Positions 1-5,670 of a DNA stretch of 6,380 bases are shown piece after piece; position 1 is the stretch's first letter; each line of letters opens with the position of its first letter. The stretch is from an uncultured Clostridia bacterium. Lineage in GTDB: Bacteria > Bacillota > Clostridia > RUG12999. Location of the stretch: the NCBI GenBank assembly GCA_938005345.1, contig CALLNG010000391.1:1-6380 (forward strand). Reading direction: 5' to 3'. A program made the position numbers and the translations under genes. The notes under the pieces were generated by a model that saw only the letters and a list, made by a program, of their open reading frames with translations, made no database searches and was not told the origin of the DNA.

Positions 1-1355
1 TACATTCCATCTAAAGAAACAGAAGCCAATTCTTCCTGGAACAGAACCGGGTAGTCATATTGAAACGGAATTGTCACCGTTCCCTGCAAGTCAATGACGC
101 CCCATTTACCTTCCTGTTTCACAGAAATCTCTTTGCTTTGCGTATCATAGAACCAGAACTCTTCAAATTGAGGAGCAATCACCATGTTTCCATCCGCATC
201 CAAAAAGCCCCATTTGCCTTCCTGTTTCACTGCAGCCCGTCCGCCAATGAGCGTTCCAACACTTTCATATTGCGGCTGCACGACAACCGTTCCCTCTGTA
301 TTGAGATAGCCCCAGCGGTCTCCCTGTGCAAACGCAGCCCATCCTTCCGAAAAAGACTCTACTGCCTCCAGTTCACACGGAATGACAACTTCTGTGCGGT
401 CTTGGTTCAAAAATCCATAGCGGTCTCCATCCTCTGTGGAAACCGTTATTTTTACTAGGCCAGAGGCATCCGCTTCCGGCTCTACCGCCTTCACCGCCAC
501 GGGAAGTGATTCCTCTTGAAATGCACGATATCCCGCTTCATCCGTCTCCTCCAGCACCACTTTGCCATTTGGATCAAGCACCTGGTATCGATCCACATCG
601 GAGCGCAGTTGCTCCTCTGTACTAGTCCAAGCAATCGACAAATACCCAAACGCATACCATATCTGCGGATTATATTTTTTCTCCAACACGGGATTTCCGT
701 CTAAATCAAAAATTTCTACCTCTGTATATTTTGCAACCATGCTGGTGGTAGACGCTAAAAGCAAGTTTCCGTATCGGGTTACTCCATCATATTGCACAGG
801 CAACACCATGGTGCCGTCCTGCTTTTGCACGCCATAATCCAAACCCTTTTGCACAATTGCAACGCCGTCCTGAAACTCCAACTCTGGATCCACAGTATAT
901 GGCTCCACCGTTACAGTTTGCGTTTCTGCATCCCAATCCACCTGGGCTCCCAGTGCCTCTGACAGCGCGCGGATTGGCACCAGTGTCCGGTCATTTTTGA
1001 CCACTGGCGGCTGGTCAATTTCCGTCACTTTCTCCACACGGTTACTAAATGTCATTTCAAGCACGCGGTTATATCCGACCTTCAGCAAAAAGTCGTCAAA
1101 ACTACTGTTGTCCCGCCCAATGCCAATGGTTTGTGTGTTTTCATACCAATGCACGCTACAGCCCAACGCCTCGCTAACCGCCCGGATAGGCACCATAACC
1201 CGGTCCTGCATCATTTCCGGTGGCTGGTCAAACGATACCGGGACACCGTCGATCAGCACCTGTATAGCGTCCTCTGCTCCAGCTGATACTACTCCGGGAA
1301 ATACCAATGCTGCTGCCAACAGCAGCGGGACCGCCTTTTTCCAGTTTCTTTTCAT
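1..1355 (-). CDS. Secreted protein with tandem copper-amine-oxidase-N-like domains and WG repeats (C-terminus off the left edge)
   Basis: The gene starts at 1355 and stays open to the window edge, giving 451 visible residues with no stop. The ATG is preceded by GGAGGT at a good distance (1363-1368). Residues 1-27 look like a Sec signal peptide: MKRNWKK, then a hydrophobic core, then a VVSAGA cleavage region. Residues about 30-80 and 107-150 form a tandem copper-amine-oxidase N-terminal-like module, with the paired motifs DRVMVPIRAVSEALG (51-65) and DRTLVPIRALSEALG (122-136), each followed by a W and a T-x-T strand. This module is common in secreted clostridial proteins and is not catalytic. 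From about residue 160 the protein consists of WG-type repeats, for example KWGFLDADGN and KWGVIDLQG. The overall picture is an exported cell-surface or extracellular protein, with a binding or structural role inferred and the ligand unknown. It has its own promoter just after hydF, so it is probably not functionally tied to hydrogenase maturation. Confidence 0.9.
   Translation of the reverse strand, partial: MKRNWKKAVPLLLAAALVFPGVVSAGAEDAIQVLIDGVPVSFDQPPEMMQDRVMVPIRAVSEALGCSVHWYENTQTIGIGRDNSSFDDFLLKVGYNRVLEMTFSNRVEKVTEIDQPPVVKNDRTLVPIRALSEALGAQVDWDAETQTVTVEPYTVDPELEFQDGVAIVQKGLDYGVQKQDGTMVLPVQYDGVTRYGNLLLASTTSMVAKYTEVEIFDLDGNPVLEKKYNPQIWYAFGYLSIAWTSTEEQLRSDVDRYQVLDPNGKVVLEETDEAGYRAFQEESLPVAVKAVEPEADASGLVKITVSTEDGDRYGFLNQDRTEVVIPCELEAVESFSEGWAAFAQGDRWGYLNTEGTVVVQPQYESVGTLIGGRAAVKQEGKWGFLDADGNMVIAPQFEEFWFYDTQSKEISVKQEGKWGVIDLQGTVTIPFQYDYPVLFQEELASVSLDGM
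99..230 (-). repeat. Near-identical 24-bp direct repeats inside the WG-repeat coding region
   Basis: Two 24-bp copies at 99-122 and 207-230 both encode VKQEGKWG and differ at a single base, a silent change in the Gly codon. They lie 108 bp (36 codons) apart, at residues 376 and 412 of the protein. The near-identity at DNA level suggests recent duplication or gene conversion of one WG unit, because the flanking parts of the units have diverged. Confidence 0.75.
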
Positions 1356-1362
1356 GTTTTCC

Positions 1363-1368
1363 ACCTCC
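1363..1368 (-). promoter_or_regulatory. Ribosome binding site of the WG-repeat protein
   Basis: On the minus strand GGAGGT lies 7 nt upstream of the ATG at 1355. It supports this start, which also gives an intact signal peptide. Confidence 0.8.
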
Positions 1369-1419
1369 GGCTTTTCCTTTTTTCTACCGCAATTTTTTTG
1401 CAGTTGAACTTTTAGTTTC

Positions 1420-1447
1420 ATTATACCAGATTTTGAAAAAAAAACAA
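1420..1447 (-). promoter_or_regulatory. SigA-type promoter with extended -10 for the WG-repeat gene
   Basis: Read on the minus strand, a perfect TATAAT (1425-1420) is preceded by TGG, giving an extended -10 (TGnTATAAT). The -35 is weaker, TTGTTT (1447-1442), with a 16-bp spacer. Transcription would start near 1413, leaving a leader of about 58 nt. The promoter begins only 9 bp beyond the hydF stop codon, so the WG-repeat gene can be expressed independently of the hyd operon. Confidence 0.75.
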
Positions 1448-1459
1448 GTCTCGTTTTAA
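1436..1459 (-). terminator. Weak possible terminator at the end of hydF
   Basis: On the minus strand, overlapping the hydF stop codon, an A/T-rich hairpin is possible (AAAACGA / TTGTTTT with one G-U pair and a 3-nt loop) running into a T tract that ends at 1436. The stem is weak and its 3' arm uses part of the T tract. Read-through from hydF into the WG-repeat gene therefore seems likely. Confidence 0.25.
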
Positions 1460-2658
1460 GAAGGCAGTTTCACATCGGATACACGACTCAAAATTCCTTT
1501 TGCCTTAGCGATAAAAATACCGTAATTGGTGATGGGCACCCCCTGCGCCTGACACCGCCGGACACGGTCCATCATATGGGCGCGGTTAAACATGCATCCT
1601 CCGCAATGGATGACAAGCCGGTACGGCGTCAAATCCTCCGGAATGTCATTGCCGCTGCGCACTTCCACCGAAATGCCGGCTCCCGCTTTTTTGCGCAGCA
1701 TAGCTGGAATTTTAACCCGTCCAATATCTCCATCCACCGCGTTATGCGTACAGGCTTCCAATATCAGTACCCGATCCGTTTCCTTCAATTGGTCCACCAC
1801 CTGCACTCCCTGCACAAACGTCTCCAAATCTCCTTTGAACCGCGCCATTAGAATAGAAAACGACGTTAACTTAGTTTCCGGCGGGCACAGCTTTTCCACC
1901 TGGTCAAATACCTGGGAATCCGTAATGATCCACTCCGGCGGCTTACGGTACAGCGTGAGCGCATGTGCCAATTGATCCTCCGTCACAATGCTGACGCAGG
2001 CCCGCCGGTCTAACAAGTCGCGGATGGTCTGCACTTGCGGCAAAATCAACCGTCCTTTGGGTGCCTCAATATCCTGCGGCGCGACCAGCAGGACATGGCT
2101 TCCCTCATGCAGCCCTAAATGCTCTGTAAGGGCGGTTTCCTCCCCCTTGGGCAGCGCAGCGGCTAGCGCCTGCCGGACCTGTTCCATCCCCTGTCCGTCT
2201 TTTGCACTAACCAACAGGGCCGTTTTTCCTTGCAGCGCCGCTGGAATTTCCTGCGATTGGTCTGCTTTATTAATGACAAGCACCACTGGTTTTTGCTGCT
2301 GCTTGCAGTCCTCCAGCCATTGCAGCTCCATGGTACAGTCTTGCTGTCCCGCCGTCACGACCAGCAGTGCTACATCAATCTTACGCAGCACTTCCTCCGT
2401 TTTTTTGACGCGCTGTACACCCAGTTCTCCCACATCATCGAATCCCGCGGTGTCAATCCATACACATGGGCCAATAGGATACACCTCCATCGCGCGGTAT
2501 ACCGGATCCGTCGTTGTACCCGCCACATCGCTTACCAGCGCGGCCGGCTGACCTGTCAACGCGTTAAGCAATGAGGATTTTCCGCTGTTGCGCCTGCCAA
2601 AAATCCCAATGTGCACCCGCAATGCGTTGGGTGTCTGAGACAATTCGTTCACAGCCAT
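1456..2658 (-). CDS. hydF: [FeFe]-hydrogenase H-cluster maturation GTPase HydF
   Basis: HydF is the scaffold and carrier that receives the [2Fe] precursor and delivers it to apo-hydrogenase HydA. The 400-residue length is typical. The N-terminal GTPase domain shows the P-loop GRRNSGKS (21-28), switch I Thr residues in GTTTDP (47-52), DTAG (69-72), NKAD (130-133) and SAK (151-153). The C-terminal cluster-binding domain has the HydF signature CTH (303-305), 45 residues, then HCGGC (351-355), which supplies the three cysteines for the [4Fe-4S] cluster. The frame is open further upstream to 2778, but that would overlap hydG by about 100 bp. The chosen ATG follows a GGGAGGG Shine-Dalgarno and matches the usual HydF N-terminus. 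It lies 19 nt after the hydG stop and is the last gene of the operon. All key motifs are intact. Confidence 0.97.
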   Translation of the reverse strand: MAVNELSQTPNALRVHIGIFGRRNSGKSSLLNALTGQPAALVSDVAGTTTDPVYRAMEVYPIGPCVWIDTAGFDDVGELGVQRVKKTEEVLRKIDVALLVVTAGQQDCTMELQWLEDCKQQQKPVVLVINKADQSQEIPAALQGKTALLVSAKDGQGMEQVRQALAAALPKGEETALTEHLGLHEGSHVLLVAPQDIEAPKGRLILPQVQTIRDLLDRRACVSIVTEDQLAHALTLYRKPPEWIITDSQVFDQVEKLCPPETKLTSFSILMARFKGDLETFVQGVQVVDQLKETDRVLILEACTHNAVDGDIGRVKIPAMLRKKAGAGISVEVRSGNDIPEDLTPYRLVIHCGGCMFNRAHMMDRVRRCQAQGVPITNYGIFIAKAKGILSRVSDVKLPS

Positions 2659-2665
2659 AGTTGTT

Positions 2666-2672
2666 CCCTCCC
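2666..2672 (-). promoter_or_regulatory. Ribosome binding site fixing the hydF start
   Basis: GGGAGGG on the minus strand lies 7 nt upstream of the ATG at 2658, inside the 19-nt gap between hydG and hydF. It favours this start over the longer open frame reaching back into hydG. Confidence 0.8.
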
Positions 2673-2677
2673 TGCTA

Positions 2678-4093
2678 TTAAAAACGGAAATCCCGTTCTC
2701 CTTGTTCAATTGCCGCCAAATTGGCAATGGTCTTCTCGCGGATGGTAGCGTTGGAAATGTGCTGCAATTCCTGCTCAATCAGCTTCTCTCCCGCAGCGCG
2801 CGTTTCAGCAGAGGCATAGTCCATTAAATATTCCTTCAGTGTCATCAGCGCGTTAGGCTGACAGACGTTACAAATTTGGCCTGCTTTTGCCAGCGTCATA
2901 AAGCGGTCTCCCGTTCGTCCTTCTCGGTAGCATGCAGTACAAAAACTCGGAATATATCCCGCTTCGCACAGCCATCTCACAATCTCATCCAAGCTGCGTT
3001 GGTCGTTTACTTCAAACTGCGCGGTATCCTCTTCCTCTTCTTCTCCTTCTATATATCCGCCAACCCCTGTACTGGAGGCTCCGCTGATCTGCGAAATACC
3101 AAGCCGCAGCAATTCCGCACGGTTTTCTTTGGACTCACGCGTAGAAATAATCAGCCCGGTATAAGGTACGGCAAGGCGCAAAATCGCGACAAGCGTGTTA
3201 AATGCATCGTCCGGCACGCCTTGGTATTCGTTGGTATCCACTTCGCTAGCGCGGCGGATTCTCGGAACGCTGATGGTATGGGGACCAACACCCACTGTTT
3301 CTTCCAGGTGCCGCACATGCATCATCATGGCAACGGTGTCATATTTATAGTCATATAGGCCAAGCAGCGCGCCGATTCCCACATCGTCAATGCCGCCTTC
3401 CATCGCGCGGTCCATCGCCTCCGTATGGTAGGCATAGTTGTGCTTCGGCCCGGTTGGGTGCACCCGTTCATAGGTTGGTTTGTGATAAGTTTCCTGGAAC
3501 AAAATATAGGTTCCAATCCCCGCTTCCTTTAGCTTCCGGTAATTTTCTACTGTGGTTGCGGCAATATTGACATTAACGCGGCGAATCGCCCCATTTTTAT
3601 GCTTGACTGAATAAATGGTATGAATGCTGTCCAGCACGTATTCCAGCGGCGAATTGACCGGATCCTCTCCCGTCTCCAAAGCCAAACGCTTATGCCCCAT
3701 GTCCTGCAACGCAATGACTTCCTGGCGGATCTCTTCCTGGGACAATTTTTTGCGTTTAATGACACAATTGGAATGATGGTACGCACAATATTCGCAGCCA
3801 TTGACACAGTAATTGGATAAATACAGCGGTGCAAACATGACAATGCGGTTACCATAAATATGTTGTTTGATTTTTGCCGCAAGTTCATGAATACGCTGGA
3901 TCATCTTCGGGTCATCGCACTCCAGCAATACTGCTACCTGCTTATAGTCCAGCCCTTTGTACGTTTCCGCCTGCTGTAAAATTTTATTCAGTTCTGTCTC
4001 GTCGTTTTTGTGTTCCCGCGCATAGCGCAGCGCGGCATTGATTTCCTCGTCACAAATAAACTCCTCCGCGTGTTTCGATTTTGGATTATACAT
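2678..4093 (-). CDS. hydG: [FeFe]-hydrogenase maturation radical-SAM tyrosine lyase HydG
   Basis: HydG cleaves tyrosine with SAM to p-cresol, CO and cyanide, and assembles an Fe(CO)2(CN)-cysteine synthon on its second cluster. The protein has 471 residues, the usual size. The radical-SAM cluster motif CX3CX2C is C96-VNG-C100-EY-C103 (YCVNGCEYC). The HydG-specific C-terminal auxiliary cluster motif CX2CX22C is C385-TA-C388 ... C411, within FCTACYREGRTGDRF, so both clusters should be present. These features separate HydG from the related tyrosine lyase ThiH. The frame is open upstream to 4204, inside hydE. I chose the ATG at 4093 because AGGAAGGA precedes it and the protein then starts like other HydG sequences (MYNPKSK). 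An ATG at 4117 is a weaker alternative. An acidic run GEEEEED (350-356) sits in the loop before the auxiliary-cluster domain. The gene is 29 nt from hydE and 19 nt from hydF, in one transcription unit. Confidence 0.97.
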   Translation of the reverse strand: MYNPKSKHAEEFICDEEINAALRYAREHKNDETELNKILQQAETYKGLDYKQVAVLLECDDPKMIQRIHELAAKIKQHIYGNRIVMFAPLYLSNYCVNGCEYCAYHHSNCVIKRKKLSQEEIRQEVIALQDMGHKRLALETGEDPVNSPLEYVLDSIHTIYSVKHKNGAIRRVNVNIAATTVENYRKLKEAGIGTYILFQETYHKPTYERVHPTGPKHNYAYHTEAMDRAMEGGIDDVGIGALLGLYDYKYDTVAMMMHVRHLEETVGVGPHTISVPRIRRASEVDTNEYQGVPDDAFNTLVAILRLAVPYTGLIISTRESKENRAELLRLGISQISGASSTGVGGYIEGEEEEEDTAQFEVNDQRSLDEIVRWLCEAGYIPSFCTACYREGRTGDRFMTLAKAGQICNVCQPNALMTLKEYLMDYASAETRAAGEKLIEQELQHISNATIREKTIANLAAIEQGERDFRF

Positions 4094-4122
4094 TTGGTTT
4101 CCTTCCTTTCTTTCCATATCCT

Positions 4123-5127
4123 CTAAACAGGGATTCTCCCAAGGGAGCGGATGGTTTGCTCCAGCTCCCGCCTTCCCTGTTCCATGCTCTCTTCTTCCCG
4201 CCATGCCACGGGATAGATTTCATAATCCCGGCGGTGTGTCCACGGGGTCACTTTGCGCATGACCACATTGGCGCCGCAGGAAAAAACCGTATTTTTCTCT
4301 TCGGAGTCCAATACGCCCAGTGCCGTTGTTGCGGGCAAGTTCGCCTCCGGCAAAAGCAGCCGCGCCAGCGCAACAGCGCGCTTCGTCATACGCGCCGACC
4401 CTGCCGGCGCGCTGTGCAGCGGCGTATCGGGGTGCGGCAAAAATGGGCCGATTCCCGCCATGTCGCACCGCAACTCTTGCAGCAACAGCAAATCTCGGGC
4501 TATCATTTCTTCTGTCTGCCCTGGCAGCCCTATCATAAAGCCGCTGCCCGTCTCATATCCAAGCCGCTTTAAGTCCCGCAGGCAACGCAGCCGGTTTCGT
4601 TGGCTGGCGCCAGGGTGCATTTGCGCGTAAAGTCCGGGATCCGCTACCTCCTGCTTGAGCAAGTAACGGTCTGCCCCCGCTTGCCGCATGGCCCGCAGCG
4701 ATGTTTCCGGCAGCTCGCCGATGCTCAACGTAATGGACATTGTGCTGTTTTGCTTAATTCCCTGCACAATACGGCAAACCGTGTCCGTATCATAAACGGG
4801 ATCCTCTCCCGATTGCAGCACAATTGTCTGGTAGCCTATACGCCATGCAGCAAGAGCGGTTTCAACAATCTCTTGTTCCGTCATGCGGTAGCGCTGCAAT
4901 TTGGTATTCTCCGCCCGCAAGCCGCAATAGCGGCAATGACAGCGGCAGACATTGGAAAACTCCAAAATAGCACGAATCCAAACCGTCTCTCCCTTTGTCT
5001 GCTGCCGCACCTCATCCGCCGCCCGAAATAGGGCCTCGTCCGCGCCTCCCTGCAAAATGGGCACCAGCTGCCCTACATCCGCCCGCTGTGTTTGTTTTAT
5101 CTCTTCAATCCACTGTGTTTCTCTCAT
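4123..5127 (-). CDS. hydE: [FeFe]-hydrogenase maturation radical-SAM protein HydE
   Basis: HydE is the second radical-SAM enzyme of H-cluster assembly. It acts on the cysteine-bound Fe(CO)2(CN) product of HydG on the way to the dinuclear [2Fe] precursor. The protein has 334 residues. The SAM-cluster motif CX3CX2C is C61-RCH-C65-RY-C68, followed by GLRAEN, and LQSGEDPVYD (about 103-112) matches the family's SAM and substrate-binding region. The BioB/HydE-like C-terminal half contains GFMIGLPGQT. The optional second [4Fe-4S] site of Thermotoga HydE (a CX7CX2C-type motif near the C-terminus) is absent: only one Cys, in FSCGAN, is seen there. This second cluster is dispensable and not universal in the family. 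The start codon overlaps the stop of the upstream TM1266-type gene in an ATGA, and AAAGGA lies just upstream, so the two genes are probably translationally coupled. PylB or biotin synthase are unlikely given the hydG/hydF neighbours. Confidence 0.95.
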   Translation of the reverse strand: MRETQWIEEIKQTQRADVGQLVPILQGGADEALFRAADEVRQQTKGETVWIRAILEFSNVCRCHCRYCGLRAENTKLQRYRMTEQEIVETALAAWRIGYQTIVLQSGEDPVYDTDTVCRIVQGIKQNSTMSITLSIGELPETSLRAMRQAGADRYLLKQEVADPGLYAQMHPGASQRNRLRCLRDLKRLGYETGSGFMIGLPGQTEEMIARDLLLLQELRCDMAGIGPFLPHPDTPLHSAPAGSARMTKRAVALARLLLPEANLPATTALGVLDSEEKNTVFSCGANVVMRKVTPWTHRRDYEIYPVAWREEESMEQGRRELEQTIRSLGRIPV

Positions 5128-5378
5128 GATTTTGGTTCCTTTGCCATCATAGATTTGACCCGGATACCGGGAATCATGCCCAGTTTCCCCGACAGCGCTG
5201 CAATGATATTTTCCGGTGCGTCCAGCACAATCGAAATGATGTTGACTTGTTTCAGCGGATAGGGAATCCCCATCCGGCCGACGATGTAGTCCCCATATTC
5301 ATGCAGCAGCGCGTTGGTTTGCTCCACACTTGTTTTATCCTCTACAATGATGCCAATCAGCGCAATTCTAGTCTCCAT
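5124..5378 (-). CDS. TM1266-type iron-only hydrogenase system putative regulator
   Basis: This is a small 84-residue protein, the usual size of the TM1266 family that travels with hydE, hydG and hydF in Thermotoga and Firmicutes. It has an ACT/ferredoxin-like alpha-beta pattern: a first strand (TRIALIGIIVED), a helix (VEQTNALLHEYG), a conserved Gly-rich turn (YIVGRMGIPYP), a strand (VNIISIVLDA), a helix (ENIIAALSGKLG) and a last strand (GIRVKSMMA). The fold resembles the NikR C-terminal domain, which is why the family is called a putative regulator, but no DNA-binding domain is present and the biochemical role is unknown. The ATG at 5378 has AGGAG upstream and gives the family-typical N-terminus. 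The same frame is open back to an ATG at 5537 with a strong ribosome binding site; that extension is basic and unlike the family. The stop overlaps the hydE start by 4 bp. Confidence 0.9.
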   Translation of the reverse strand: METRIALIGIIVEDKTSVEQTNALLHEYGDYIVGRMGIPYPLKQVNIISIVLDAPENIIAALSGKLGMIPGIRVKSMMAKEPKS

Positions 5379-5385
5379 TTGCCTT

Positions 5386-5390
5386 CTCCT
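5386..5390 (-). promoter_or_regulatory. Ribosome binding site of the TM1266-type gene
   Basis: AGGAG on the minus strand, within a purine-rich stretch (GGGAAAGGAGAAGG), lies 7 nt before the ATG at 5378. It supports the short 84-residue product. Confidence 0.75.
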
Positions 5391-5422
5391 TTCCCGTTTG
5401 AGTCTTGCTTTAGCTGTAAGCC

Positions 5423-5464
5423 AAAAAAATGCCCGGATCCTTCCATGCGGAAGCGTCCGGGCAT
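5423..5464 (-). terminator. Intrinsic terminator inside the hyd operon leader (attenuator)
   Basis: On the minus strand the stem has 9 bp (ATGCCCGGA / TCCGGGCAT), a 2x2 internal loop, 5 bp (CTTCC / GGAAG) and a GCAT tetraloop. It is followed directly by seven T residues (5429-5423). It lies between the promoter at 5590-5619 and the first gene at 5378, so it cannot serve the SLH gene, which has its own terminator upstream. This position is that of an attenuator. Confidence 0.85.
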
Positions 5465-5480
5465 CTGAATTTCTGTTCCA

Positions 5481-5527
5481 CTCTGTCCTTTCCGCCAGTT
5501 TGTACTGCCAGCGCTTCAGGCACAGAA
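5481..5527 (-). other. Central irregular hairpin of the leader RNA
   Basis: The outer helix pairs TTCTGT-(G)-CC (5527-5519) with GGACAGAG (5488-5481), with a one-base bulge and a terminal U-G pair. A purine-rich internal loop follows (TGAAG opposite GAAA). An inner helix CGC / GCG is then separated by a 3-nt bulge from CAGT / ACTG, closed by an ACAA loop. A second copy of the 3' arm, ACAGAA (5476-5471), can compete for the same TTCTGT. This is a plausible sensing domain, but no covariation is available from one sequence. Confidence 0.4.
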
Positions 5528-5589
5528 CGGCTGCCATACAGATACCTCCGGCAAGCGGAACGGATCCACTTCCACAGGCTGTTAACTCT

Positions 5590-5619
5590 ATTATACCGCG
5601 TGGGGATTCCCTTTGTCAA
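5590..5619 (-). promoter_or_regulatory. Consensus SigA promoter of the hyd maturation operon
   Basis: On the minus strand TTGACA (5619-5614) and TATAAT (5595-5590) both match consensus perfectly, with an 18-bp spacer. Transcription should start near the A at 5583. The -35 lies just beyond the terminator of the SLH gene, so the hyd operon forms its own transcription unit. A promoter this strong suggests that control acts after initiation, in the leader. Confidence 0.9.
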
Positions 5620-5621
5620 GT

Positions 5622-5659
5622 AAAAAAGGAAAACGCCCGCGCACGGGCGGACGTTTTCC
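5622..5659 (-). terminator. Strong intrinsic terminator of the SLH-domain gene
   Basis: On the minus strand a 13-bp stem (GGAAAACGTCCGC / GCGGGCGTTTTCC, one U-G pair) with a 6-nt loop (CCGTGC) is followed by six T residues (5627-5622). It begins 11 nt after the stop codon at 5671. It isolates the SLH gene from the hyd promoter immediately downstream. Confidence 0.93.
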
Positions 5660-5670
5660 CTTTATATGAG

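Larger units (their letters stand above)
5379..5537 (-). other. Possible leader open reading frame with its own strong ribosome binding site
   Basis: An ATG at 5537 lies 6 nt after GGAGGT (5549-5544) and begins with MAAVLCLKRW. The frame stays open for 53 codons, passes through the terminator hairpin and continues in phase into the TM1266-type gene. The encoded stretch is rich in Arg, Lys and Trp and looks like translated structured RNA more than a conserved domain. It could be a leader peptide whose translation affects folding, an N-terminal extension of the next protein, or chance. The family length of the downstream protein argues against the extension. Confidence 0.25.
5379..5583 (-). ncRNA. 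Structured leader RNA with putative transcription attenuator ahead of the hyd operon
   Basis: The leader of about 205 nt runs from the predicted start near 5583 to the first gene. Three mutually exclusive structures can be drawn. (a) A 5' hairpin pairs GTGGAA (5575-5570) with TTCCGC (5560-5555). (b) An antiterminator pairs GTGGAAGTGGATCCG (5575-5561) with CGGACGCTTCCGC (5459-5447): 13 base pairs, two of them G-U, with a 2-nt bulge. (c) A terminator hairpin at 5464-5429 is followed by U7. Between them lies an irregular central hairpin (5527-5481). The likely readout is premature termination (a product of about 160 nt) or read-through into the H-cluster genes. The signal is unknown. No established riboswitch or T-box consensus was recognised by eye. 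The pairings are seen in the sequence; the regulatory role is inferred. Confidence 0.6.

Noticed and set aside
60..1407. Plus-strand reading frames opposite the WG-repeat gene (for example 60-458 and 997-1407)
   Set aside because: They lie opposite a convincing minus-strand gene with signal peptide and domain motifs, and their products show no recognisable domains.
1988..2574. Plus-strand open frames of 187 and 114 residues opposite hydF
   Set aside because: Antisense shadows of hydF. Composition is Ser/Cys-rich as expected for the complement of a coding strand.
2659..2778. Longer HydF start upstream, inside the end of hydG
   Set aside because: It would overlap hydG by about 100 bp and add a non-family N-terminus. 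The ATG at 2658 has a GGGAGGG site and matches the normal HydF length.
4094..4204. Longer HydG start inside the end of hydE
   Set aside because: The extra residues are the hydE 3' end read in another frame. The ATG at 4093 has AGGAAGGA upstream and gives the normal 471-residue protein.
4081..4572. Plus-strand open frame of 163 residues opposite hydE
   Set aside because: Lies opposite hydE, has no domain motifs and no clear ribosome binding site.
5379..5583. Leader as a known class (T-box, cobalamin, TPP, FMN, SAM, molybdenum cofactor, NiCo)
   Set aside because: No T-box sequence or diagnostic core motif of these classes was seen. GGACAG-like pieces recall NiCo modules only superficially, and the four-stem junction was not found. 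A covariance-model search would settle it.
5410..5623. Other open frames across the SLH-hyd intergenic region on both strands
   Set aside because: They cross the promoter and terminator hairpins and lack homology signals. They are explained by the leader RNA.
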